DNA of 22,152 nt from NCBI GenBank assembly GCA_036897095.1, contig JAYMSP010002868.1, forward strand, positions 1 through 22,152, read 5' to 3'. Origin of the DNA: Plantago elongata. Lineage: Eukaryota > Streptophyta > Magnoliopsida > Lamiales > Plantaginaceae. Positions 8,801-18,796 of the stretch are shown in pieces. The translations under genes were made by a program, and so were the position numbers. The notes below the pieces were generated by a model, which saw only the letters and a list, made by a program, of their open reading frames with translations, did not search any database and was not told where the DNA came from. Position 1 is the stretch's first letter; each line of letters opens with the position of its first letter.

Positions 8801-11800
8801 TGTTCCATTTAGAAGAAATTGCAAAAACAATAGCAAGATCTCACTCGCGTTGCAAAAACATAATCGATGTTTCATTAGTTACGAAATGAGCCTCAATAGT
8901 GAAGTAAGCGGACGTATCCTCTTTAGTCGCTATTACAAATGAGGGCACACGTGTAGATTTCTCCGTCTAGACCAGGTATATCCGTTAAATATGGACCATT
9001 CCAGCTTTGTGCATTATAAATATCTTAATTCAATCTGATTCAAATGAAGACTATACTGTAAATATTTGAACTGGTTTTAATTAGATATTATAAGTACTAT
9101 GAGTGATTTTACATAAGTGATTGGATACACTGTGAAACTAAAAGAAGTATCATGTGAAGCTTAGGAAAGAATCTAGTTGGTGAGATAGTTTTATAGACAT
9201 GATAGAATGCAGAAAAGATGAAGGGAAGAAGACAAGAAGAATGTGATAGAGATGTACGTTAGGTGGAAGGAAGAATTTCTATAATTCGACCCAACAATAC
9301 TTTTCTATCAACTACACATTAATAACAATTTCAACAAACGCACCAATTCATGTATTTCAAAAAAAAAAAAAAATTAAAAATAACTTGGTAAATTTTAAGT
9401 AATTAATTGTATGTCATGTTCCAGCTAGTAGTTTTGCACCTAAATAACAAAAAGAAATAAACTCAAACACCTACCACTATTACACTAATCTGAAATGCAA
9501 GATTGCACCACAATGTTAGGGTTTAAACAAGTAGACCATCTAGTGGCGAAATTTTAGGGTTTTATCTAAGTTCAAACCCACTTTGTTGTTTTTTTTTTTA
9601 CTTTTTACATTTAAAACGGTCAACCGAAAATTCATCAATTCAAGAAAAAATGACCACCCTCACACAAGACCAAGGTGTAGAACGATTATCATTAAAAAGA
9701 AAAGAGCTAAATTTGGTGATGATTCGAGAGAAAGAAAGTAGGCAGCAAAGCAGCTAATAATTTGATAGTGAAATGAGAGAGAAATATAGTATGTATTCAA
9801 ATGAAGCATTATTTAGCATGAGAATGGAATGAGTAAAGAGACTGAACCTAGCTAGCTATCAAAGCCATATGATACAATTAAAAAGAAGAAGACATATAAT
9901 GTATAAAAGTGGTGTGATGAATAGTGATAGTAGAAACATATCTATCAATTAACATGGCAATACAGAAACTAACTGGCAACACGTGAAGAAGAGGTGAAAC
10001 AATGGAAGAGGTAAAAAAAGGAATGAAATAAACCACAAAAGGAGTTTATATGTATGAATCAATAATGATGATATTTTAATTAATGTGTAGAGACAAAACA
10101 AAAGGACGGATGCCCCGATGATATACATACATGAGAAATAAAACAAACACAAACAAAGAAATAAGTATATTGTTATATATTTAAATTAATAAAGAAATAA
10201 ATAAATATATATATTCTGCTCATCTTTCTTATCTTATTCATATGAGCTATGGCGTTTTCTGCAGATATTTCACGTGTTCACAGGCATACTTCCAACCAAC
10301 AAAACGAAGAGATCATCCACCATTATATATATTTCAAACTTCAAACCATATATTAATATCAACTATATATGTATTTTGCTATATAACAATAGTATATTTA
10401 ATACATCTTTTTCAAAACGACAAAAATGTTTTATTAATGATACATGATGAAAGTAAAATTATCATAAGGAATAAACCAACCAATAATTCAGGGAGTCACC
10501 CTTTAAATTTTTTTTAAAAAAAGGAATAAATCAACAACAACGTATATATTAATTTTTTTTGAGAAGGAGCAGAGCTAGAAATGAAATTTACAATATAAGA
10601 GTATGATCATAAAATGTTAATTAGGTAGGGTGAAAATGAAATGTTAAATTTTTAAAAAGGTAATATGTAATTAAAATATGTGATGATTGTGATTTAGAGG
10701 GAGCGACCGTTACTCCTTGCATCCCTCTCTCCGTCTTTGAATATAATTTTTACGTGCATGTTGTTTTAGAATCACTAGGGAAAATTTTCAACCCTAAGAT
10801 GAATAAATTTCCTTACTTTATTTGATTTTCGCGTTTGGCATTTCGGCTATAGCAAAACTTGTATCATTTTGGTGTATATTAATAGTTCGCCTCATTGATA
10901 TTAAATATGATACAGTTAATCACACCCGCCAATGCCAAATGATTCTTCAATTTTTCATATAAATCTTATATTATATTGAAAGAACAACACATTACCCCAT
11001 ACCTAAGTGTTAGCACATTCTCCCAATTTGTATCCATCGTCTAACTGGTATACTGTACAAAAACTATTTCTCTAGGACCATACATTCACAATTGGTGAAT
11101 TATTCTATATTTTGGAGTTCTGGTCCCATGATTACTTCTATGAAAATGACCCATGTAATATGTAAGGTCCCGTTTTGTCCCTGATTAACTTACATGTATT
11201 AGCAATTAGTATATTTTTAAAAGTGTCTAATGAACCGTTAAAAATTTACAAAATAATAAACGATACTTTTAAGCAAATTAGTGATGGAGATTCAACTTAT
11301 CAAAAAACATGTAAAATGTTTCAGATGAAATGTCGGGTTATTTTAGACATGTAAATTAGTAGCTTAGCTAGCCAAGTTAATCAATCAGTTTTTATTTCAT
11401 GTCACTTCTTATCATACCACCGATTTGATGCCCTTTTGCTAGTAGCCAAGTAAAGTTAAAAAATATAGTCTAAATGACACGGGCGTTACAAAACTTTATT
11501 TTTCACCCTTATATTTCGAAATCTATTTTTGTCCTCTTATAATTTACTCCCCATATTCTTTTCACCAATATGCCACCATTTGTAGCATGAATATGATGCA
11601 CGAGGCATTATATTCAAATTGAAATTCCCCAAACATATAACCGCCGTAGAAAAAAAATGTTGTGACAGCTTTTTCACTGCACTATCATGTCAAACGTGAA
11701 TCAAGAAAGAATCTATAAGCCCTAAAACCAAAACATCGCATCCAATTTAATTACCTTTTTCCCCACCCTTCCCGCACCTTACTTACATTCCCTTCAACAG

Positions 11801-12897
11801 CAACAAAAACCATGCACAATTTCGCAATTTAAAAATAAATCCATTTTAACTTAATTAATCGTTGTACCTGGAAAACACTGTGCCACAATCGCACCTGTAG
11901 TCCCGGGTACCACAGGTCTTGCTATGCGCTTTCCAGTCGGATTGGACGGCGTATTTCTTGGAACATTTGTCACACTTATACTTTTTCTCTCCATGTTTTC
12001 TTGAGTAGTGCTTCTTGATCCCGGTGAGGTCACCGAGAGCTCGAGAGGGCTCGTGGTGAACACAAGAGGGTTCGGGGCAGAGGTAGACCTTGCGCCGTAC
12101 TTCTTTGTTTGTCTTTTGTTTGAGCTTCCATGGTAAATTGTGTCCCCTTCTATGGAGCTGAAGGTTTTGTTCTCTCTGGAAGCCCTTGTTGCATACTTCG
12201 CAAACAAATCGGTTCGTTGCCATTAATGTCTTCGGAGATAACGCTATTACCTCGGCATCTGGATCTGTAAAAAATGTCCAAGAAATAAAAAAATAAATCT
12301 TTATAAAATTCTCATTATTGTTATGTAATGACATATGCTTGGTGACAAAATATGCAGCTTGTTAGGGCGGAGACAGGGACATCTGATAAAATTGGAACGA
12401 TACGGAGAAGATTAACTTGAAATGGATATCAAGCACAAATCTAGAAAAAATTTGGTTTTACAGTGATAATTCCATTTCATTTGATTATTTTTCAGGAAAT
12501 TAAGATTAGGGTTTTGTTTGGCTGGCTATGCAAGAAAAATCTATGTCAAGGAAAATAATTAATATAATATTTAATGAATTCTAGAATTGTTGAAAATCCA
12601 TCATATCATCATCATGCAGTGTAAATATTTATTGATTTATTTAATATAATACTAGCAAGTATTAACTACTATTAAGTATGAAAGAATGAAAAACTTGCTT
12701 GGATTTCCAGGTTGGTTTCTTCTTTTCTTGGAGGGTTGAGATTGAGCAGAAGCTGAAGCTGTAGCTGAAACTGATGATGGTCCTGATGAAGAAAGCTGCT
12801 GCTGCTGATGATTGTGAACAACCTGATTTCCATTAATTTCTTCGTCTCGCATCGCAGCCGCGAAAAAACCCGGTGATGAAGAATTAGGAACTGCCAT
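5894..12897 (-). CDS. IDD: INDETERMINATE DOMAIN (IDD) C2H2 zinc-finger transcription factor
   Basis: The model is join(12897-12699, 12264-11868, 8736-8177, 6495-5894) on the minus strand, 585 residues with every junction in frame. The start MAVPNSSSPG has context GCCATGG. A basic KKRR (57-60), a likely nuclear signal, precedes the family hallmark PDAEVIALSPKTLMATNRF (68-86). Four fingers follow: C88/C91/H104/H108, C129/C134/H152/H157, C164/C167/H180/C184 and C191/C193/H206/C210, ending RRDSFITHRAFCDALAQESAR. The remainder is Gln-, Asn-, His- and Ser-rich, with SLFNLSFF (353-360), MSATALLQKAAQLG (412-425) and TRDFLGVG (542-549), all conserved in IDDs. Family members act in the nucleus, bind DNA through the fingers and work with SCARECROW or DELLA GRAS proteins in root patterning, gibberellin response and related programmes. 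Length and exon layout fit the family. Position 162 is Tyr where most IDDs have Trp (KKW to KKY). It may be nearest the IDD4/IDD5 group, but I cannot fix the orthologue. Confidence 0.95.
6727..6965 (+). repeat. Left LTR of the TRIM-like element
   Basis: It begins CGTCAAGATATAC, where the right copy has TGTCAAGATATAC (TG decayed to CG), and ends GTAACA just before the primer-binding site. By eye it is about 85-90% identical to the right LTR, and it lacks about nine bases (near TCTACTTAG) present there. Confidence 0.8.
7135..7560 (+). repeat. Degenerate CCTGCTCTGGGT repeats in the TRIM interior
   Basis: Variants of CTGCTCTGGG recur at irregular spacing of about 30-60 bp, interleaved with GATCTCCTC and ATCTCTATCTAT. 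This leaves an open frame at 7443-7673 that looks like a by-product of the repeat and not a protein. Confidence 0.5.
7638..7887 (+). repeat. Right LTR of the TRIM-like element
   Basis: It begins TGTCAAGATATACAACAAG directly after the purine tract and ends near GCAAACA. The shared segments TTATTATTTCTTGTACACAC and CTCTTAC are unchanged between the two LTRs. Confidence 0.8.
8737..11867 (-). other. IDD intron 2 (3131 bp)
   Basis: The donor is TTCCAG|GTACAA at 11867 and the acceptor is TTTTTCTTTTTCACAG ending at 8737. It splits Arg199 (AG|G) within zinc finger 4, a position I recall as conserved in IDD genes. The intron is AT-rich with scattered microsatellite-like runs. A CTCTCTCCGTC-like string near 10721-10737 recalls plant MITE termini but no paired inverted end was found. 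No nested gene was seen; the 67-codon minus frame at 9949-10152 is a hydrophobic by-product of T-rich DNA. Confidence 0.85.
12265..12698 (-). other. IDD intron 1 (434 bp), non-canonical GC-AG
   Basis: Coding sequence reads GGA AAT CCA A, then GCAAGT. The acceptor TTTTTTACAG ends at 12265, followed by AT CCA GAT GCC. Joining at the GC gives Asn67 and the expected family sequence GNPNPDAEV. The only nearby GT, four bases downstream, shifts the frame and destroys the zinc-finger domain. Confidence 0.85.
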
Positions 12898-13140
12898 GGC
12901 CTAGCTATCTAGCTTGTCTGCTTCAATCTTGATGGATATTCAAACCAATTGAATTCTAGTGCTGCAAACCATAGATATGAAGAAATCAGCTCAATTTCCT
13001 CATAGAATCACCAATTTTGTCACATAGAGTTGAGGAAAATGATGCAATTTGTTACAGTATCGGTGCACCAAAATTTAGAGAGAGAAAGAGAGAAGAGAAG
13101 AATGGAGCAGTGAGTATGAATCAGATAGAAAGCTATACTT
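12898..13140 (-). promoter_or_regulatory. Presumed IDD 5' leader with a GA tract and three upstream ORFs
   Basis: Reading minus, a CT-rich block (GA-rich on plus, 13077-13105) is followed by three short upstream ORFs before the main ATG. These are AUG-UGA at 13025-13020, a five-codon ORF (MRKLS) at 13003-12986 and a ten-codon ORF (MVCSTRIQLV) at 12972-12940. The transcription start was not located and a leader intron ending GTTTGCAG near 12962 is possible, so membership of all three in the mature leader is inference. Confidence 0.45.
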
Positions 13141-14165
13141 GCTTTTCATTTTTTATGTAAATTAAATACTCCTACAATTTATTTTTATTATTTAGTATTT
13201 TATACTACCATTCTATACTACTACACACTTGCCTGTATTCTTTCTTTTTAATTTCAGTTTCAACTTTGAAGCAGTGTACATGTAAGTATATGATCATTAA
13301 TTTCTTGCTTTCAGTGAAAAGAGAATGAAATTTTCGAAAAAGATGCTTACTTGCTTTAACTTACTAGTACCACTGAGACATTAACAGTGCAGAGTTTATC
13401 ATTTACCACAACAATCTTCTTGCCTATGATCATTTATTACTGCAGGTATACATACTATTTTTAATTTATTCATTGACATGTCATCCAAATTAATTTCTAT
13501 CATTATAATATATTACATACAATTCGATATATATAAACACCGTTAAATGTTGCCATATAGTTTAAAGCACTAAAAGACTATGAGACTGTGAGATATATAT
13601 ACAGTATATAACTAAGAATAAACATTTAGTATAAGTAATACAACCATTTCACTACACTAGCTTGTTTGGTATATATTATTTTTACAAAAATAAAATTAGG
13701 TTTGTAATTTTATTTTATGATTAATTATAGTAATTATATATGACATCAGGGTTGGCTGTGTGTCAAATTTGTGTCAACAAGTGTCTGTAGCATGTGTCTC
13801 CTTATGACACACTTCTGATCTGGTTATAATATGTAGTAGTCGAGAGTTTTGAATGAACTAGCTAGTAAGTATACATAAAAACAAGACTAAATTGTTTATA
13901 TATGTATGTACAAGGTTTTAGTTACACTAGCAAACATCAACAACAAATGCACCAACATGCCCAATATCCTAGCTACCTTCTCTGTGTGCGCGCGCGCATG
14001 CTAACAAAGAAGTTAATTAGGGCTTTTTGCAATTGAATCACCACATGTGTAAGTCGTGTTAACTTTATTTTGTGGAAACTGCAAATTAAATTTTATCACG
14101 AGTTTATTTATCGAAAAATCTAGCTAGCTAGTCATAACTACGGTTTCTTTTGTCATGTTTAACAA
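13141..14165. other. Upstream region of the IDD gene, AT-rich, no gene
   Basis: This should include the IDD promoter, but no confident TATA box can be picked in such AT-rich DNA. A short GCGCGCGC run sits at 13988-13996. A TGTGTC-rich stretch at 13756-13812 with partial inverted symmetry (TGTGTC...GACACA) may be a small repeat. Confidence 0.4.
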
Positions 14166-14249
14166 AATTATCTAAAAAGGTAGCTGGTAGCTGAAAATGT
14201 AACTGGTAGCTTATCAGGTAAAATTTTTTTCCAACCAGCTAAGGTTCTG

Positions 14250-14530
14250 TACACTACTAGCTTTTCAGCTCAATGAACTTTTATTAATAAAAAGTTTGTT
14301 ACGCGAACGTGCAGCTTTTCAAGCAAGAGTTGGTTTGAGAAACTAACCAAGTGAGTGTTCAAAAAAAAGTTAACTAACCAGCTACCAACTAACTTTTCAG
14401 CTAATTTTTTTAAATAGGGTTTAACTTGATTAGATTCTATAACCAGCTAGCTTAATTGAAAAGTTGAACGTTCATGTAACAAACTTTTTATTAAAAAAAT
14501 TATTAAATTGAAAAACTAGTTGTCTTATAA
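14250..14530. mobile_element. Foldback (MITE-like) element with arms of about 100 bp
   Basis: The clearest arms are 14281-14322 and 14456-14497, which pair over 42 bp with about five mismatches (TTGAAAAG..ACGTTC..GTAACAAACTTTTTATTAA). Pairing continues more weakly outward to about 14250/14530 and inward to about 14353/14423. The loop and the left flank share further inverted AGCTGGTAGCTGAAAA-type motifs. There is no coding capacity. The superfamily cannot be assigned because the ends and target duplication are unclear. Confidence 0.65.
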
Positions 14531-15745
14531 ATCATATGAAAACAAATATGGCTTCTCTTGTTGCTTCTTCCCTTAATTTTTCCCAAGCTTCAATTGTACC
14601 ATTTGGAATTTAAGTTAAAAAGGAATTTTACACCGAACCACCATTTTAGATGATTCGTGAACGATTGGGTCTCTATCGTTTCAAAGATTACGTTAAAGTT
14701 CATTTCTCAGTCAAAACGTTGACTTAGTGCGAAATAACCAATTTACCCATCTAATAAAACATCCCTTGTAAATTGAACAATTGAATTAAGGAGAATAATA
14801 ATTTTGTAAACTTTATCAGGACAGAGCAGGTATGATTTCCTGCTCAGGGTCAATTATGATCTAATTCTTACTAAACATTGTACGAAATTGAAGAACGGTT
14901 TTGCTGAATTAAGAATCGAATTGAAATTGAAGTTTTTTTACGTCGAAAACCCTAATTTATTTGATTTGTCTAATTTTTTAATACAGTGATGGTGTGAGTA
15001 TGAAATCTAAATACAATGAAGGACGATCAATTTATTAAATAAAGAGAAAACCAAAAGGAAGTAATTAAAGAAAAGAGAAAAAAATTAGTTATTAAAGAAA
15101 AAGGAAAAATAAAATGTAATAAGGGCAAAATAGGAATAATAAATTAATTTTTTAAATTTTTTTCAGATCAGGTTTGACTTTTGGATTTCATTGTAAATAT
15201 GTATTTGTTTCAGTTCAATGATTTTCCTTCATCGTAAAAATTGAAATGTTAGGAACCTTAGCGTTTATATGGTATCCAAAAGTGTTGTCAGAATCGTCCT
15301 TAAGTTAAATATAGAAAAACCAATCGTCCATGTTGCTTTCCGACTTCAAGGATAGCTCATAATAGTTTTCTTTAAGTTATTTTTTTGCTTCCAAACAATA
15401 CATTCCGCTGCATTTTCAAGCGAGTATTATGAATGCAAGAATCTATTAGAAATCCAAAACATTTTATTTTTCATAAAACAAGGCGAAAAAATCAAATGTA
15501 TTCAATATTGTGAATGATTGCCAATCAAGTAAACATGGAATGTTGTAAGATACAATATTTGGAAGAACATAGAGAATATTGTCAAAAACATAAGACATAT
15601 TAATAGTTTCATGTGCGCCATAGTTTCATCTTCAACTTGTAGTGCATTTTCCAACCAAATCTGTTAATGTAGAATTAGCGATCTCGAGTATATCCCACAT
15701 CATCAAACAAAGCAAAAGCGAATTTTGTGACGGATTTTGTGTAAT
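14531..15745. other. Intergenic, no gene
   Basis: AT-rich DNA with a purine-rich stretch at about 15040-15110. Opposed elements near 14640-14750 and 15225-15335 (AACGATTGGGTC, ACGTTAAAGTT against CCTTAAGTT, CCAATCGTCC) faintly suggest the ends of a decayed transposon, but they do not pair well enough to call. Confidence 0.4.
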
Positions 15746-15750
15746 AGATA

Positions 15751-15828
15751 CCTTCTTTAATTGTCCGACATATATGTATCTAATTATTTTATTCGACACG
15801 ATATCAGTGTGCATTTGACACGTGTTCA
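15751..15828 (+). repeat. Detached partial copy of the ~250-bp repeat unit
   Basis: CTTTAATTGTCCGACATATA through GACACGTGTTCA matches the right-hand 80 bp of the tandem units at 19263-19770. It lies 3.4-3.9 kb from them and does not continue leftward into the rest of the unit. Confidence 0.75.
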
Positions 15829-16140
15829 AGCAAAAAGAAAAGTAAGGTTGAGTCCTCTGATTTGGCAGCCAATTGGACATTATCTTATGTTTTGGTTCTG
15901 GCTTATGAGGTTCAGTTCTCTGATTTTCTTTTTCATTAGGATGCTAAGGATTTTTCAGAATTATTTTTTTATAAAATTTGGGTCTGTATCCTGGATTGTA
16001 TGTAAGGTGATGTCTCTTAGTTGCTGGTCTTTGGAGTACTCTAGAAGACTTCTCTCCAACTGGATTTGTTTTGAGTAAGTATAGTAAGAATAAAGATTTT
16101 ACTACTCTATAGAAAAATTCGGTTTCTACAATAAATAATC
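15829..16140. other. Unassigned segment left of the leader
   Basis: The plus strand is open at 15761-16078 (105 codons), but the peptide is rich in Phe, Trp and Ser without a recognisable domain and its start overlaps the repeat copy. It may be eroded retroelement sequence, possibly interrupted by the block that follows. This is speculative. Confidence 0.25.
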
Positions 16141-16153
16141 GGTTATAAGCTTT

Positions 16154-16530
16154 TATATAAATACCTAAATAATAAATAATACACTCTCACACAAAATTCA
16201 CAAAACTCAACCATCTTTCTCTCTCTAAAAATTCTAGAGAGATAAAAATTCAAATCTCTCTCCCTTCCTTCCTCCTTTCCTCTCCCTTCTTCCCTCCCTA
16301 CCTCCTCCCGCCGCCGTCCTCTCTCTCCACCGGAAACCGCCGCCGCCCTCTCTTTCCTCCGAAAGCACTGCCGAAAATTATATTTTCTCACCCTATCTCT
16401 CTAGTTTCGCCGGAATTGTGTTGGATCTTGCTGGATTTTCATAGGATTTTCAAATTCAAGTGTTGAAATCTTCAAATCAACAAATCCATCTTGCTTTTTT
16501 CGTTAAAATCTCAATTAAAGTGAAATTTGT
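16154..16530 (+). promoter_or_regulatory. TATA box and long pyrimidine-rich leader without a matching gene
   Basis: TATATAAATA at 16154-16163 is followed about 25 bp later by ACACTCTCACAC, a typical plant start region. A nearly pure C/T tract at 16254-16320, a CCGCCG-containing stretch and a leader-like AT-rich segment come next. This is the architecture of a plant promoter plus 5' untranslated region. No initiating reading frame of any length follows. It could belong to a gene that has lost its coding part or to a transposon carrying a promoter. Confidence 0.45.
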
Positions 16531-16629
16531 TGTATGTGTCGTTTTTCATTGACGATCTCATGTTTCCAGATCTGGTTGTAGATATGAAATATAATTTTAG
16601 ATCAAATCCGTACATAAAAATTGAATTTC

Positions 16630-17640
16630 GCAATCTGGTGCTTTATTATGGTTTTAAGAGTCGGTATTATAATTTTAAGTATCGTTGTTATGATTTTACC
16701 TTGTGTTTAATGTTTCAGTCTGTTATAGTTTTAAGTATCGTTGTTATAGTTGTTTAGACCTCTTTTAGTTGTTTTTAAGAAGCAATGTTAGTGTTTTTAA
16801 CATCTAATGAAATATTTATGGTTCGAATTTTTGAAAATATTTTGTCAACGCTTTAAGAGATATTGTTATAGTTTTAAAATACACTATTATAATTTTAAGT
16901 ACCAATACTATTGATTTTATCTTGTGTTGCATGTTCGTATTTTGTTATAGTTTTAATCATCATTGTCACAGTTTTTGCTTGTATTAAATGTTTCCGCTTG
17001 TAATTGATTTGATACAAATGCATGTTATAGTTATAATGCCTAATATTGCAGTTTTAAGTAACAACGCTGGTGTTTTTAGCCTTTGATGATATATTTATGA
17101 TTGATTTTTACAAAAGTTTTTTTTTATAGTTTTAAAATACATTATTATAGTATTAAGATGCATTATTATGGGTTAAGCATCAATGTTATTATTTGTAACC
17201 TATATTGCATTCTCGTGCTTTGTTGTAGTTTTAAAATGTGCTTTTGTTGATTTAAGAAGCACTATTATGGTTGTAAGCATTAAATTATAATATTTATTTT
17301 ACGTTGAGTAGTTGCATGTTATTATGTTTAGCGCATATGTTATAGTCATAATACATATTGTTGAAATTTTAAGTATCAACATTAGTGTTTTAGCTTCTGC
17401 AAAATATTTATGATTTGATTTTTACAAATATTTTGTTATAGTTTTAAGAGTCACGATTATATTTTTATGTGTTAATGTTACTGTTTTTAGCTTGTATTAC
17501 ATGTTTCTGATTTGTATAGTTCATGTGGTTTTACGCATTAAGGTTACTGTTATTAGCATGTGTTGTACGTTTCTCTTTTATTTTTAAGCACCAATGTGAT
17601 AGTTCTAATGAGCGTTGTTATAGTTTTAACCCAATTATTA
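16630..17640 (+). repeat. Degenerate tandem array, ~300-bp higher-order unit with a TTATAGTTTTAAG motif
   Basis: The motif TGTTATAGTTTTAAGYATC recurs with variation throughout. A longer unit is visible from GTGTTTTTA followed by AAATATTTATG, starting at 16791, 17070 and 17385, i.e. periods of 279 and 315 bp. Each unit also contains ACCTTGTRTT.CATGTTTC-like blocks. Divergence between units is substantial, so the array is old. Confidence 0.7.
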
Positions 17641-17654
17641 AATATTTAATGCAG

Positions 17655-17909
17655 GTCTGAGGATGACATCGAGTTGAGAGAGAGGTCTCCAAAGTTGCTA
17701 ATGCAGTATTAAAGCAACAAGCAAATGCAATAAAAGATCAAAAGATGAAGTTCACCAAGCTTGATCGAGAAAAAAGACCATTTAGCAACTCAATTACATT
17801 TGCATCAAAAAATTCGAATGAACATTTATTGTATTTTTTTACGATAATAGATGTTTTAAATCTTTGGATGATCAAATGTTCAAGCAATTTATTTAATCTT
17901 GTTTATTGA
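17655..17909 (+). pseudogene. Exon-like coding remnant after an acceptor-like site
   Basis: TTTAATGCAG at 17645-17654 resembles an intron end. One frame is open for 80 codons (17667-17906) and begins HRVEREVSKVANAVLKQQAN, then IKDQKMKFTKLDREK, which looks like a coiled coil. The second half reads as low-quality peptide. There is no ATG placing it in frame with the leader at 16181-16530. It may be a captured or decayed exon, possibly of a transposase or host protein; I do not recognise it. Confidence 0.3.
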
Positions 17910-17949
17910 TGTTTTGATGGTTTTCATGGAACTTGTAAGACGTCTTTAA

Positions 17950-18260
17950 TGGTATTAGATTGTCACTTAAAACTATAACAAATCATCATAAAAAATGTCA
18001 TGTTGGTCGTTAAAACTATCACACCATCTATTTATAAATTAACAAAGTTAAAATTATAAATTAAACATACATTGCTGACGCATTAAAATCATCATATTAT
18101 CTCTTAAAAAATTAACAAAACACGTTAAAACTGTAAATGAACCTTTCAATGTTAACAACTTAAAATCATAACATAATCTATTAAAAGCATAATGAAAAAT
18201 GTGTGTATTGGCGGTTTTTTAAGAAACTCGGCCGGTCATACCGCTAAAACTCAAATTCGC
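17950..18260 (-). repeat. Inverted counterpart of the TTATAGTTTTAAG array
   Basis: On the minus strand this stretch reads GATTTGTTATAGTTTTAAG, TGATAGTTTTAACG and ATGATTTTAATGCG, matching the left array in opposite orientation. It ends in a GC-richer AGCGGTATGACCGGCCGAG (near 18218-18245) followed by TTTTTTTGCGAATTTG when read in the same direction, which recalls a Mutator-like terminus. Confidence 0.45.
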
Positions 18261-18796
18261 AAAAAAAACCTTGACTTTCTTATATTTTGGGAAAATCTTA
18301 CATTTTTCAAGATTTTGGCATGTGCTTTTTATCTGTTATTGGATCTTTGAATTTTGGTAGTTTCTTCTCTCGCTGCTTCAGGATGCTATTGCTGGGAAAT
18401 ATGATGTCCCCTGAAGAGCTTAGCTTGTCTCTGACTTGTATCTTCAGCTCAGTTCTAGGCTCGACTTGTTTGGAGGATCTATTGAATAATGTTGACAATT
18501 AACATGAACCTGGTCCTTAATGGTTGGCATCTCAAGTATCTTCTAGTTCTGGAGGAGGGCGATGATAATGTGATTTGCAATTCACATATGTTTATGTATT
18601 CACTCGAATAGCGTCTTCTTTGATTGGATTTTCTGTTTAAGTTGTAGTTTCCTTTTGTATAGGGTAGTTTGTTTTCTGTTGGCTCTTAACTTCTTCGTCT
18701 TGCGAGTTCCTATAAATCTCCGTGATTTTCTTTTGATGATCAATAAATAGTAGAAAAGTTGACTCAAAAAAATTAATAAAAAAATAAAAAAAGTAA
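18261..18796 (+). other. 3'-end-like segment with AATAAA and an A-rich tail
   Basis: T-rich transcribed-looking DNA ends with GATGATCAATAAATAG near 18735-18750, followed by an A-rich stretch to 18796 that directly abuts the copia LTR. This suggests a retroposed 3' end (LINE or processed copy). No reverse-transcriptase sequence was identified; the small open frames at 18287-18502 on either strand are not convincing. Confidence 0.35.

Noticed and set aside
9949-10152. Hydrophobic 67-codon minus frame that looks like a membrane protein
   Set aside because: It lies inside IDD intron 2 in T-rich DNA, which yields Phe/Leu codons by composition alone.
10699-10737. Stowaway-like CTCCGTC terminus in IDD intron 2
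   Set aside because: Only a loose match on one side; no paired inverted terminus or TA target duplication was found.
11851-12207. Second minus-strand frame (118 codons) over the zinc-finger exon
   Set aside because: A shadow of exon 2 in the wrong frame; the zinc-finger frame is unmistakable.
12691-12699. Canonical GT donor (CAA|GTTTTT) for IDD intron 1
   Set aside because: It puts the following exon out of frame with every nearby acceptor considered, while the GC donor restores the family sequence exactly.
16143-16391. Minus-strand frame rich in Arg, Glu and Gly
   Set aside because: It is the reverse of the pyrimidine tract (GGA/GAG codons), a compositional artefact.
16630-17640. CRISPR-like array of repeats
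   Set aside because: Units are long, degenerate and without regular unique spacers, and the context is a plant genome.
18287-18502. Overlapping plus and minus frames of 63-71 codons
   Set aside because: Neither shows a domain, and adjacent frames are full of stops. The segment looks like a 3' end, not coding DNA.
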